From the NCBI GenBank assembly GCA_910587445.1, contig CAJULE010000021.1, positions 1 through 38,392 on the forward strand: a stretch of DNA of 38,392 nt, read 5' to 3'. Of the stretch, positions 23,109 to 32,150 are shown in pieces. The notes below the pieces were generated by a model that worked only from the letters and a program-made list of their open reading frames with translations, was not told where the DNA came from and did not search any database. The translations under genes and the position numbers were made by a program. Every line of letters starts with the position of its first letter. The stretch's first letter is position 1. Source of the DNA: an uncultured Christensenellaceae bacterium (GTDB taxonomy: Bacteria > Bacillota > Clostridia > Christensenellales > Pumilibacteraceae).

Positions 23109-24331
23109 GACTTCTTCCTTACCTTTTTGCCGTAGCCGCATATCAATCCATAACTTATGATTATCGGAACCCAATTATATTGAGAAAACAAATACAAGTC
23201 AAACCAACTCATTACGCAAATAACCGCCAAAAACAATACCGGTAATACTGTAAACTTATTGCCTTTAAACTTTCTTTTATAAGTAAACGCGCCGACCGCT
23301 GCAAATGCAATGCTAAACGAAACAAACGGTAAAATACCGAAAGCGGCGATTGTACCGAGCGATTGATTATGCGCATTCGCAATCAAATCGTAAAAACCGG
23401 AGTTAAGCAGGTCATCGTTTAAATGACTACCGACGCCAAACCATAAGTGTTCCTTTATGGACTCGAACGTATAATGCCATATCTCCTGCCTGCCCGTGAA
23501 TAAATCCTTTCCGAAAATTATGATTTTTCCGACGCCGATTTGCGGATAAAGCACTTCGGCATATATATAAGCAACCGCCACCCCCAACAACGGAAGAACG
23601 AGCAGTATCGCAAAAAGCGTTTTGAATCCACATCCTTTTTTCTTAAACTTTCTAAGTACAAACAATGTAAAAAACATTAGGCAACCAAGCATTGCCGTTC
23701 GCGACGTAAAGAAAAATTGCATAACAAAGCTAACAAGCAACATTACAAAATCCAAAACTCTTTTTGATTTTCCGAACCGGACAAGGCTTACGCAAAAAAC
23801 CAACGCCAACAAAAAACCGCAAGCATTCGGATTGAATTTACTTTCATCAATCGAATCAATTTCGGTTGTTCCATTTAACAAAATGAGGATTACAGCAAAA
23901 ACGAATAAGCAAAAAATTATATTCAGTTCGTTTTTTCTCAGCGGATATATTTGAAACACAGCAATACTCATAAGGAATATACTAAGTCCCAACAGCTTCT
24001 CGAGACCCGAGAAATTCACAAAATACGAAATCATGCAAAAAATCAAAGTCAGCAGAATCCAACACTTGATATTCCTCTCGATTCTCTTCCCTCCCAAAAA
24101 CAGCTTAAGGAACAAAAAGCAAAATAAAAGCAAATTGGCAAGAATCGAAAAATACGCCTGGTATTCGACAACAGACTCGTCCCGCAAAATACTTTTTATA
24201 TAAAAGTACAAAACTGCATAAATTATTAAAAACACGGACAGCCAGAAAGACACACTGCGCGTCTTTCTCGCAGTCTTAACAAAATATCGAGGACTGCCTG
24301 AACTTATGCTTTGTCGATTGATCGTCATCAT
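23105..24331 (-). CDS. O-antigen ligase/polymerase-like membrane protein (Wzy)
   Basis: A 408-residue protein with about 10-11 hydrophobic spans and a large outside loop containing GVGSHLNDDLL and NAHNQSLGTIAAFG, the pattern of Wzy/WaaL-type proteins. It probably polymerises the repeat units after flipping. Its ATG overlaps the preceding stop (ATGA); a second ATG follows directly. Ligase versus polymerase cannot be told apart from sequence, but the Wzx neighbour favours polymerase. Confidence 0.82.
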   Translation of the reverse strand: MMTINRQSISSGSPRYFVKTARKTRSVSFWLSVFLIIYAVLYFYIKSILRDESVVEYQAYFSILANLLLFCFLFLKLFLGGKRIERNIKCWILLTLIFCMISYFVNFSGLEKLLGLSIFLMSIAVFQIYPLRKNELNIIFCLFVFAVILILLNGTTEIDSIDESKFNPNACGFLLALVFCVSLVRFGKSKRVLDFVMLLVSFVMQFFFTSRTAMLGCLMFFTLFVLRKFKKKGCGFKTLFAILLVLPLLGVAVAYIYAEVLYPQIGVGKIIIFGKDLFTGRQEIWHYTFESIKEHLWFGVGSHLNDDLLNSGFYDLIANAHNQSLGTIAAFGILPFVSFSIAFAAVGAFTYKRKFKGNKFTVLPVLFLAVICVMSWFDLYLFSQYNWVPIIISYGLICGYGKKVRKKS

Positions 24332-25068
24332 TGCTTACGTTTCCACTTCTTGATTGACGATATGGGATGACGTAAAACAAACAATGCCTTACCCCAAAAA
24401 TTTCCGTACTTCATCTTATACGAAAAAAAATCTTTTTCGACCTTGTTAAGCCAGCTTGCATCATAATGATGAACCGCTCGCGTATTTTCGGTAAACCGTT
24501 TCTTTATACCGTACCTCTTATCTCCGAGCGGTTGAAAGTATTCCATCGGATAAACAGTAATTTCATTCAAGTGTTGTAGCGTATTATTCTTTTCAAGACC
24601 AAATTCTTCAAGAATCTTAGTATATATTTTCGGGGAAGTAATTTCGCTTTTATTCTCCTCGCTGTAATGCAAGGAATCATAATACTTAAGTATTTTTTCG
24701 AAAAATACTTGTTTCGGTTCGGCTGCATATAAAATCAAACCCGGCGCAACTATTTCCGGAGTTTCAAACCCCATAAACGAACAATCCAACAAATCATATA
24801 TGCCTTTGACAAATTCCACATCTGTATCCACATATAAACCGCCTTCTTCATACAAAGCGTATGCCCGTACATAATCGGAAACAAACGCCCATTTTCCCGC
24901 GGCATACGCCTCTTTGACAAACGGCACGGACTCGACGTCGAAATTACTTTCGTCCCATCGTTTGATTACAAAATCGGGACAAAATTTTTTCCAGCTCTCC
25001 ATATATTTTACCGCGCTTTGCGGTAGCGGATTGTTACCAAACCAACAGTAATGCAATACTTTTATCAT
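24328..25068 (-). CDS. GT32-type capsular glycosyltransferase
   Basis: The 246-residue product starts IKVLHYCWFGNNPLP and carries the Gly-rich EEGGLYVDTDVE motif with the DXD at 81-83, typical of the Gly-sugar DXD (Och1/GT32) family; GKWAFVSDYVRAYALY before it is also conserved. It should add a hexose or related sugar. I take the ATG at 25068. A TTG at 25083, overlapping the previous stop, is an alternative that adds five residues; neither has a strong ribosome binding site. Confidence 0.88.
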   Translation of the reverse strand: MIKVLHYCWFGNNPLPQSAVKYMESWKKFCPDFVIKRWDESNFDVESVPFVKEAYAAGKWAFVSDYVRAYALYEEGGLYVDTDVEFVKGIYDLLDCSFMGFETPEIVAPGLILYAAEPKQVFFEKILKYYDSLHYSEENKSEITSPKIYTKILEEFGLEKNNTLQHLNEITVYPMEYFQPLGDKRYGIKKRFTENTRAVHHYDASWLNKVEKDFFSYKMKYGNFWGKALFVLRHPISSIKKWKRKQ

Positions 25069-25079
25069 AAATCGCTCTA

Positions 25080-26072
25080 TCAATAAATTAAAGCCAATAG
25101 CCCATACATGCGATGTTTAAGCAATGTAAATACGACCTTGTGCTTAAAGTTAGTCTTTATTTTCACCTTAGCAAGAAGTTTTTTTACCTCGTCATCCTCG
25201 CCTATAAACTTATATTCTTCCTTCTTTTCTTTTTTAGATAACGACGAAATTCTTATTTTAAATAAGCAAAGAGAAAGCAACCATGCCAAAGAAACGTCGT
25301 CCATATCGTCGATTACATAATTATACTTTTTCGAAGCTTGTCTGAGAATTTCCGATATTTTACGCCAATCATTCAAATTACCGCGATTATACGTGTGCAC
25401 TATTGAATCAGAACGCTGCAAATAATGATAAAAGCCTCCACGCACATAAACAATCTTTTGTGATGCAAACAAAATGGGAACAACCAACGCAACGTCCTCG
25501 CCGTGACGCACACCACGATCCTCGAAAGCAATATTATTCACAATCGATTCTTTCTTCATAAGCTTGGTCACACGATAGGCGGGAATGAAATCTTTTTTCT
25601 TAAGAGTAGGAAAAATCGGACAATCGAACTTTCCGTCATTCTTGACAAAAACATAAAACTGTTTATCGTGCCCCATATACTCGATAGGCTTCGAGTGAAC
25701 GCCTTTTTCGTCCACTGTGTCATGATTGCAAATTGCAACGTCTGCGCCCGTCTCAAGCATTTTTTCCGACATTATCTTATACATATCGGGTTCTACGTAA
25801 TCGTCGCTGTCGACAAAACCGATATACTCACAGGATGCTGCGTTTACCCCCACGCGAACGGTAGCGGACAAGCCTCTGTTTTCCTGTTCTATTATCCGAA
25901 TACGCGAGTCTTTTTCCGCATATTTTCGGCAAATGCTATCGCTATTGTCGGTACTTCCGTCGTTTACCAAAATAATTTCTTTGACGCAATCTGCTTGTGC
26001 ACAAAGGCTGTCCAAACATTTCGGCAAATATTTTTCCACATTATACACGGGAACTATTACGCTTATATCCAT
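25080..26072 (-). CDS. Family 2 glycosyltransferase
   Basis: A 330-residue GT-A transferase: VIVPVYNVEKYLPKCLDSL at the start, LVNDGSTDNS near 36-45, ENRGLSATVRVG near 64 and FVDSDDYVEP with the metal-binding aspartates 88-91. After residue 200 comes an all-helical region common in capsule GT2 enzymes. It starts one base after the SDR stop codon. The sugar is not readable from sequence. Confidence 0.9.
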   Translation of the reverse strand: MDISVIVPVYNVEKYLPKCLDSLCAQADCVKEIILVNDGSTDNSDSICRKYAEKDSRIRIIEQENRGLSATVRVGVNAASCEYIGFVDSDDYVEPDMYKIMSEKMLETGADVAICNHDTVDEKGVHSKPIEYMGHDKQFYVFVKNDGKFDCPIFPTLKKKDFIPAYRVTKLMKKESIVNNIAFEDRGVRHGEDVALVVPILFASQKIVYVRGGFYHYLQRSDSIVHTYNRGNLNDWRKISEILRQASKKYNYVIDDMDDVSLAWLLSLCLFKIRISSLSKKEKKEEYKFIGEDDEVKKLLAKVKIKTNFKHKVVFTLLKHRMYGLLALIY

Positions 26073-26073
26073 T

Positions 26074-27069
26074 TTATTTATGCTCCGTTAAGATTTCATA
26101 TGTTCTTTTGAGTGCGTCACGCACTCTGTAAGCCGGCTTCCAACCGAGAGCCTTAAGTCTCGAACAATCAATGAGTGCATATTGGGATTTAGATGCATCT
26201 GCGTCGTCTGCTATATCAAAAACAATTTTACCACCTGACAACGAAGCGATATATTTTGCGATATCCGCCAAAGTCATGCCGTCGTCGTCGTCCGACACAT
26301 TATAAGCCATTCCGTCTTGACCGTCTAAAAGTATTTTCAAAATCCCGCTCACTGCATCGGCGATATAACAATATGAATACCGCTGAAGTCCCTTGCTCTT
26401 CAAAACTATGTCTTCCCTATTTACGGCTTTTCTCATAAATTGGGCAAGCGCCTTACTGTCAGTCTTTTTATCCGCCCCAAAAACGCGGGCAAGTCTCGCA
26501 ATGACGCACCTCACACCGTATTGTTTTGCAAAAGATTGACACAAGCTTTCGGAAACGCGTTTTGCTTCGTTATAACCCGCACGAGCGGTATTACAATCCA
26601 AATAACCGCAAAACACTTCGGACACCGGACTGACGTTTCCTTCGCCGTAAATCTCTACACTCGAGGCAAGCATGAACTTTGCACCGCATTCTTTCGCGAA
26701 ATTAAGCAAATGGTACGTCCCGAAAACATTTGCGGTAATGGTTCCGACGGGATCCGCGCCGTACTGCGCGGGATGAGTGTTCGATGCCAAATGAATAATA
26801 TAATCCGCTTTGTACATCGAATCCAAAGGCAACGTTATATCGTGCGCAATATACTCGACTTCACCTTCTGTTCCGCTCTTTCTTCTCGAGCAAGCGACAA
26901 CCTTTATATCGTCTCCGAAACAAGCATTGCGATACCGAAATACATCTATCAAAAAACCGCCGATAAAACCTGTTCCTCCGCTTATGAAAACGGTTTTTCC
27001 ACGCAACTTTCCCCAATCGTAATCGAGAGTTGCGACAAATTCGATATCTTGTTTTTCAAGTTCCGTCAT
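26074..27069 (-). CDS. Extended SDR (NAD-dependent epimerase/dehydratase family)
   Basis: This 331-residue Rossmann enzyme has GGTGFIG near 31-37, SSVEIYGE near 137 and the catalytic Tyr166-xxx-Lys170 pair (YNEAKR). It resembles nucleotide-sugar dehydratases and epimerases. It overlaps the end of the IspD-like gene (TGATG), and LicD lies just beyond, so it may make or reduce the alcohol precursor that is CDP-activated, or a sugar nucleotide for the same unit. Haemophilus Bcs1 joins an IspD-like and an SDR domain in one chain, but that SDR is of another subtype, so the analogy is only suggestive. A GTG one codon upstream is possible. Confidence 0.85.
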   Translation of the reverse strand: MTELEKQDIEFVATLDYDWGKLRGKTVFISGGTGFIGGFLIDVFRYRNACFGDDIKVVACSRRKSGTEGEVEYIAHDITLPLDSMYKADYIIHLASNTHPAQYGADPVGTITANVFGTYHLLNFAKECGAKFMLASSVEIYGEGNVSPVSEVFCGYLDCNTARAGYNEAKRVSESLCQSFAKQYGVRCVIARLARVFGADKKTDSKALAQFMRKAVNREDIVLKSKGLQRYSYCYIADAVSGILKILLDGQDGMAYNVSDDDDGMTLADIAKYIASLSGGKIVFDIADDADASKSQYALIDCSRLKALGWKPAYRVRDALKRTYEILTEHK

Positions 27070-27791
27070 CACTTCAGTAAATTATCCTTTTTCGCAGTCA
27101 CGTACGCTTTGAAAATATAAAAATCATCTTTGGTCGTAAGCTTTATATTTCTGTCCGAGCCCTTTGCAAGATGTAAGGTCTCTCCGAGCTCCGTCATCAT
27201 GGTATTCGTATAAGACGAGCCCAATACCCCGATATTCTCGCGGAACGCCTTTGTATAACATGAATATAGTTTACCGAGCAGATAGGCTTGCGGAGTGGAT
27301 ACCCGTCTTATAGTTTCCCTCGGTATAAACTTCGACGTCGTATCGGCGCCGTCATCGACAACGAAAATCTGTTCGTTGTATGGCATCGAAGTAACCGCAT
27401 TGCCGTATTTATGACAGACATCGATCACATCGTTGAGCACTGTTTCGTCTACAAGCGGGCGTATGCTGTCGTGTATAATCAGACACGCGTCGTCGCCGTA
27501 CAACTCGTATGCTTTCTTAACTCCGTTGAATATCGACTGCTGAACCGTATCTCCGCCGCTTATTATATGCTTTACTTTGCATATATCGAATTGCTTGCAA
27601 AATGCCGATAAAACATTATGCCAACCGTCTATGCATACTGCAATTATCTCGTCGACACGTTCGTTATGCTCGAAATTTTCGAGCGTATAAATGATTACCG
27701 GCTTATCGTCTACCGTTAAAAATTGCTTGGGAATTTCCTGCCCCATGCGCTTACCCGAGCCGCCGGCAATAACCAACGCTATGTTTTTCAT
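27069..27791 (-). CDS. IspD/TarI-type cytidylyltransferase
   Basis: The 240-residue enzyme has the CTP-binding GGSGKRMG loop at 10-17 with the following PKQF, HDSIRPLVD near 108 and TPQAYL near 166, all IspD-family marks. IspD makes CDP-methylerythritol for isoprenoids, whereas TarI/Bcs1 make CDP-ribitol. The setting inside a capsule operon, with overlapping starts to LicD (ATGA) and the SDR, favours CDP-ribitol or another CDP-polyol for surface decoration. The isoprenoid role cannot be excluded from sequence. Confidence 0.85.
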   Translation of the reverse strand: MKNIALVIAGGSGKRMGQEIPKQFLTVDDKPVIIYTLENFEHNERVDEIIAVCIDGWHNVLSAFCKQFDICKVKHIISGGDTVQQSIFNGVKKAYELYGDDACLIIHDSIRPLVDETVLNDVIDVCHKYGNAVTSMPYNEQIFVVDDGADTTSKFIPRETIRRVSTPQAYLLGKLYSCYTKAFRENIGVLGSSYTNTMMTELGETLHLAKGSDRNIKLTTKDDFYIFKAYVTAKKDNLLK

Positions 27792-28699
27792 TCTTCGAAT
27801 TCTCCCTTCTCGTTTAAGCTCCCGTATTTGCCGAAATCCATTTTCGCGGAAACGTGCACCTCTCGCTTTTCGGGCGGCGGCAATACCATATAATCGCTTC
27901 CGTATAAATTCGTCAGATACTCATCGTAAAATTTCGGAATCTTAAACATTTCGCCACAAAACTCCGCGTCTATTGTTTCGGTGAGAACCTCTGCGCGAAA
28001 TTTTTCGCGATTGTAAGCCATTGCACACGGAATGCCCAAATATCCTGTTTCTTTCTTATATTTTGCTAACCGCATTACAACTTTGTTGTAATGGTCGTAA
28101 CTTCCGAAAATACGAAAAAATCTTCCCAACAATCTTCGTTTTCTATAATATGAAGCAACGGCTTTATCTTCTTTCTCTAAATCTTTTATAAATTGCGACG
28201 GATACTTATAATCGAGAATAAACATACTGGCATGTTTTGCCCAAAAGAATCTCCATGCTTTAAATCGACACTTTCTTTTAGGCATATTATCTATCGGATA
28301 TACGTCTATGAAAATATTTTGCCTACGATTAGGGTCTGCATTCCACACTTCGTCGTAAACTGTACCGTTAAGCAAAATATTTAATATATGATAATCTTTC
28401 GGATCTTTAACCGAATATTTATCACCATAATCCTCTTTAATTGCAATCATTAACTTTTCCATATCTTTGCGTAGCATCATAACATCGACATCATCATCCC
28501 ACGGAACAAATCCGTGATGTCTTACCGCACCGAGGCAAGTTCCACCACATAACATATAATTTAAATTATGCTTATCGCAACATGCCTTAAAATCTTTCAA
28601 CATATGGAACAAAACATTATGCAATTTTTGCAATTGTTCGTCGCTCAGTTTATGAGTGGTCTTTTCCGATAAGATGCTCTTAGACGACTTATATTTCAT
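27788..28699 (-). CDS. LicD-family phosphotransferase
   Basis: A 303-residue protein of the LicD/fukutin family, which transfers phosphocholine or phospho-ribitol from CDP donors to glycans. The core motif is complete: CGGTCLGAVRHHGFVPWDDD at 51-70 with a further acidic residue at 72. It is soluble, with no transmembrane span. Its start overlaps the beta-propeller-like gene by 11 bases and its end overlaps the cytidylyltransferase (ATGA), so donor synthesis and transfer are coupled. The CDP donor is probably the product of the next gene. Confidence 0.9.
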   Translation of the reverse strand: MKYKSSKSILSEKTTHKLSDEQLQKLHNVLFHMLKDFKACCDKHNLNYMLCGGTCLGAVRHHGFVPWDDDVDVMMLRKDMEKLMIAIKEDYGDKYSVKDPKDYHILNILLNGTVYDEVWNADPNRRQNIFIDVYPIDNMPKRKCRFKAWRFFWAKHASMFILDYKYPSQFIKDLEKEDKAVASYYRKRRLLGRFFRIFGSYDHYNKVVMRLAKYKKETGYLGIPCAMAYNREKFRAEVLTETIDAEFCGEMFKIPKFYDEYLTNLYGSDYMVLPPPEKREVHVSAKMDFGKYGSLNEKGEFEE

Positions 28700-29759
28700 T
28701 AGCTGTTTCTTTACACTCCGATTTGATTTTCAAAGTTATACCGTGTTTCGGCTTAACTGCCTGTGTTGTTATAAAAATGTCGTTTGTTGTATTGTAAGGA
28801 AAAGTAATTGTGCCGAATTGAAAAAGCCACATGGGCAATCTGTCTTTCCTCAAAGCTAACAATTCTTTCGGCGTTTTATTACAATCTATCATATACAAAT
28901 GAGAATATCTGTCAATTATACCCTTTCCAAGTTTTCGAGTGAATTTATAACGCCATTTAGGCAAGCTACTATCCGGTTCGACAGTTGTGGAAAAAAGCTT
29001 CAAATCGCCTTGTACTGCACCGTAAATACACGAACCGTTTATATTTCCCAATTTTTCCAATCTGTTATCTAATAAATGTATTCTATATAGAAAGTTTTGT
29101 TCCAAAGGAGTATCTGTCGCGTAATACAAGTAATCTTCCTCTAAAAACGCTATACATGCTCTAAATTGTTGCATACCGCCTACCAATTGACGTACCGTCT
29201 CAAATGTGTAATCAGCAACCCAAATTCCGCTTTCTTTATCTTCATCTCCTGTCAATATATAAAAGCATTTCTTTTCTTGACAATATATTATGTTATGTAT
29301 GTGCGTAATCGCACCGGCAGAAAAAGTATAGACTTTATCCCACGCACCGTTTCGTCTACGAAACACCGAGACAGGTCCTTTTTCTTCATTCCATATATAC
29401 TCGCCATAATAAAACTCTTTTCCGTAAGTTTCATTCTCTATCAAACATATACTTAACGGATTCTTCATTCTTTTTTCGTATACTTGTTCTGTATGAAGTT
29501 GATTCAAAGTAATATCATAACGCAACATTTTTCCGTTATATGATACCAAAAAGCTATTATCATCGAGTGGCACAGCTAATCTTGGCTCTAATCGCAATAA
29601 CCGTTGCAACAGACCGTTATGTCTTATTCCTTCAAGACACACTTGATTAATTAATTCTTTTTGTGAATTATACAAAAGCAGCTTTCCTTTTCGAAAAGAA
29701 AGTATCCATTTATCTGTTACACATAACACTTTTGATTTCAGAAAAATCTCGAAATTCAA
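28689..29759 (-). CDS. Beta-propeller-like protein of unknown function in the capsule operon
   Basis: The 356-residue product has no signal peptide. It consists of repeated beta-strand stretches about 45-55 residues apart (for example KWILSFRKGKLLLYN, NSFLVSYNGKMLRYD, KEFYYGEYIWN, KCFYILTGDEDKESGIWVAD), which suggests a BNR/sialidase-like propeller. The GEY, ITHIHNI and TGDEDKESG motifs resemble propeller proteins that sit next to glycosyltransferases in other surface clusters; I know of no assigned function. It starts with TTG directly after the capG stop codon and is markedly AT-rich. It could be a glycan-binding partner or a transferase of a new type. Confidence 0.7.
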   Translation of the reverse strand: MNFEIFLKSKVLCVTDKWILSFRKGKLLLYNSQKELINQVCLEGIRHNGLLQRLLRLEPRLAVPLDDNSFLVSYNGKMLRYDITLNQLHTEQVYEKRMKNPLSICLIENETYGKEFYYGEYIWNEEKGPVSVFRRRNGAWDKVYTFSAGAITHIHNIIYCQEKKCFYILTGDEDKESGIWVADYTFETVRQLVGGMQQFRACIAFLEEDYLYYATDTPLEQNFLYRIHLLDNRLEKLGNINGSCIYGAVQGDLKLFSTTVEPDSSLPKWRYKFTRKLGKGIIDRYSHLYMIDCNKTPKELLALRKDRLPMWLFQFGTITFPYNTTNDIFITTQAVKPKHGITLKIKSECKETANEI

Positions 29760-30941
29760 TTACTTTCTCCAAACAAATCGATTTACTATACTCGTATACG
29801 ACTGTACTATCTTTACGACCTTGTCGGACACGTTTTCGTCCGTATAATCGGGCACAGGTATTCCGAGATCGTTTTGCGAGTTCATTTCAACAGCGGTGGC
29901 AACGGCTTGCAAAAGCGACTTCTCGTCGATCCCGGCAAGCACGAAACAAGCCTTGTCGAGAGCTTCGGGACGCTCCGTAGACGTGCGGATGCAAACCGCC
30001 GCAATCGGATTGTTGACGGAAAGAAAGAACGAACTCTCTTCCGGAAGAGTGCCGCTGTCCGAAACCACGGCAAAGGCATTCATCTGTAGCTTGTTATAAT
30101 CGTGAAAACCCAAAGGCTCATGTCTTATCACGCGTCTGTCGAGCTTGAAACCGCTCTGCTCCAACCTCTTTTTACTGCGCGGATGACAGGAATACAATAT
30201 CGGCATATCGTACTTTTCGGCGAGTTTGTTTACCGCTGTGAACAACGACAAAAAGTTCTTCTCGGTATCGATATTTTCTTCACGATGCGCCGAAAGCAAA
30301 ATATACTTTTTCGATTTCAGCTTCAGCTTTTCGAGAATATCGGATTTCGAGATTTGCCCGAGATTTGCCCGCAATACTTCCGCCATCGGAGAACCCGTCA
30401 CATACGTGCGTTCCTTCGGCAGTCCGCAATCCGCCAAATAGCGGCGAGCGTGCTCGGAATACGCCATATTCACATCGGATATGATATCGACTATTCTGCG
30501 ATTGGTTTCCTCGGGCAAACACTCGTCCTTACAGCGATTGCCCGCTTCCATATGGAAAATCGGGATATGCAAGCGTTTAGCCGGTATTGCCGACAAACAG
30601 CTGTTCGTATCGCCGAGAATAAGCAGTGCGTCGGGCTTGATTTGCGCCATAAGCTTATAGCTGCAATCTATTATATTTCCTATGGTTGAGCCCAAATCGT
30701 CGCCCACGGCGTCCATGTATACGTCGGGAGCGTCGAGACTCAAATCACGGAAGAAAATACCGTTTAGATTATAATCATAGTTTTGTCCCGTGTGCGCCAA
30801 AACGCAATCGAAATACCTGCGGCATTTTTTAATTACTTCGGAAAGACGTATTATTTCGGGACGCGTCCCTACTATGACGAGCAATTTGAGTCTTCCGTCG
30901 TCCTTAAATTTAATATTTGTATAATCAACTGTTTTTGCCAT
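29760..30941 (-). CDS. capG: UDP-N-acetylglucosamine 2-epimerase family, FucNAc pathway
   Basis: A 393-residue epimerase of the WecB/CapG/FnlC group. Motifs: VGTRPEIIRLS near 24, HTGQNYDYNL near 51, HMEAGNRCKDECLPEETNRR near 132, LSAHREENID near 217 and VSDSGTLPEES near 290. Together with the two neighbouring genes it should give UDP-N-acetyl-L-fucosamine, by C2 epimerisation of UDP-N-acetyl-L-talosamine. The ATG lies three bases after the capF stop. The context separates it from a plain WecB. Confidence 0.92.
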   Translation of the reverse strand: MAKTVDYTNIKFKDDGRLKLLVIVGTRPEIIRLSEVIKKCRRYFDCVLAHTGQNYDYNLNGIFFRDLSLDAPDVYMDAVGDDLGSTIGNIIDCSYKLMAQIKPDALLILGDTNSCLSAIPAKRLHIPIFHMEAGNRCKDECLPEETNRRIVDIISDVNMAYSEHARRYLADCGLPKERTYVTGSPMAEVLRANLGQISKSDILEKLKLKSKKYILLSAHREENIDTEKNFLSLFTAVNKLAEKYDMPILYSCHPRSKKRLEQSGFKLDRRVIRHEPLGFHDYNKLQMNAFAVVSDSGTLPEESSFFLSVNNPIAAVCIRTSTERPEALDKACFVLAGIDEKSLLQAVATAVEMNSQNDLGIPVPDYTDENVSDKVVKIVQSYTSIVNRFVWRK

Positions 30942-30944
30942 GAC

Positions 30945-32150
30945 TTATTGTTCCACCTTTTCGTAAAACGTATCGGGTCTGTCGCGATCGAACTGCTCGT
31001 TTGCCCACATCAAAGTCACAAGCTTTTCCGTATCCGACAAATTTATTATGTTATGGGTAAAGCCGGGAAGCATATGCACCGCCTGCGGTTTGTCTCCGTC
31101 GACCGTAAACTCCCAGACTTCGTTCGTCCCTATCTTGCGCTCTTGTATCAGCGCCCGTCCGGAAACGACTATGAAAAACTCCCATTTGCTGTTATGCCAA
31201 TGTTCGCCTTTTTTAATCTTCGGATTGGACACATTGACGGAAAACTGCCCGCCGCCGACCGTCTTTAAAAGCTCGGTAAAGCTTCCTCGCTCGTCCTCGT
31301 TTTTTTTCAGAGGGAACGAGACTTTGCGCTTTGGCAAATACGAAAGATATGTCGAGTACAACTTTTTTGCCAAAGATCCTTTACGTATATCGGGAATAAT
31401 CAAATTTTTCGGCTGACAAGCGAAGGCTTCAAGCAAATCGGCTATTTCGCCGAGCGTCGCGTTATGCGTGATCGGCGCGTAGCAGTAGTCTCCGTTTTTA
31501 TCCGTTACGACGTTTAAGCCGTCGAAACCGCACCTGTGCTCTTTCCCCTCGAGCGCGTCCGTCATTTCGCAAACAAGGTCGTCTATATACAGCAGCTCGA
31601 GCGCAGTCGCTCTGTCGTTTATCTTAATCGGCAGATCGTTGGCTATATTATTGCAAAAGGTCGCTATGACGCTGTTGTAATCGGGACGGCACCATTTGCC
31701 GAACACATTGGGGAAACGGTAGACCAAAACCTTTGCGCCGGTTTCCTTTGCATAATCGAAAAACAGCTCTTCACCCGCTCTTTTCGTTTTTCCGTACTCG
31801 CCTTGCGCATAACGACCTACTAAGGACGCCTGAATGGACGAGGCAAGCATCACCGGACACGTATTCTTATGCTTTTTCAAGGTTTTTAGCAAATCGGAAG
31901 CAAATCCGAAATTGCCCTTTTCAAACTCCGAATCGTCCTTGGGGCGGTTCACTCCCGCCAAATTGAAAACGAAATCCGCATTTTCGCAAAACGCGTCAAG
32001 CTCCGCGATCGAAGAATCTCTGTCGTACTCGTAAACCTCTTCGATATGAAGAGACGGACGAGTTCCGTCTTTACCGTCTCTTATGTTTTTGAGCGCCTCG
32101 GAAAGATTCTTCCCGACAAACCCCTTGGCTCCGGTTATAAGTATCTTCAA
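30945..32150 (-). CDS. capF: UDP-2-acetamido-2,6-dideoxyhexulose 3-epimerase/reductase
   Basis: This 401-residue enzyme has the two-domain CapF/FnlB layout: an SDR domain (GAKGFVG near 7-13, Tyr119-xxx-Lys123 in EYGKTKRAGE) at 1-280 and a cupin domain at about 285-395 (GEHWHNSKWEFFIVVSG, then PGFTHNIIN). In S. aureus CapF the cupin does C3 epimerisation and the SDR reduces C4. It starts with TTG, overlapping the capE stop (TTGA); homology begins exactly there. Confidence 0.94.
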   Translation of the reverse strand: MKILITGAKGFVGKNLSEALKNIRDGKDGTRPSLHIEEVYEYDRDSSIAELDAFCENADFVFNLAGVNRPKDDSEFEKGNFGFASDLLKTLKKHKNTCPVMLASSIQASLVGRYAQGEYGKTKRAGEELFFDYAKETGAKVLVYRFPNVFGKWCRPDYNSVIATFCNNIANDLPIKINDRATALELLYIDDLVCEMTDALEGKEHRCGFDGLNVVTDKNGDYCYAPITHNATLGEIADLLEAFACQPKNLIIPDIRKGSLAKKLYSTYLSYLPKRKVSFPLKKNEDERGSFTELLKTVGGGQFSVNVSNPKIKKGEHWHNSKWEFFIVVSGRALIQERKIGTNEVWEFTVDGDKPQAVHMLPGFTHNIINLSDTEKLVTLMWANEQFDRDRPDTFYEKVEQ

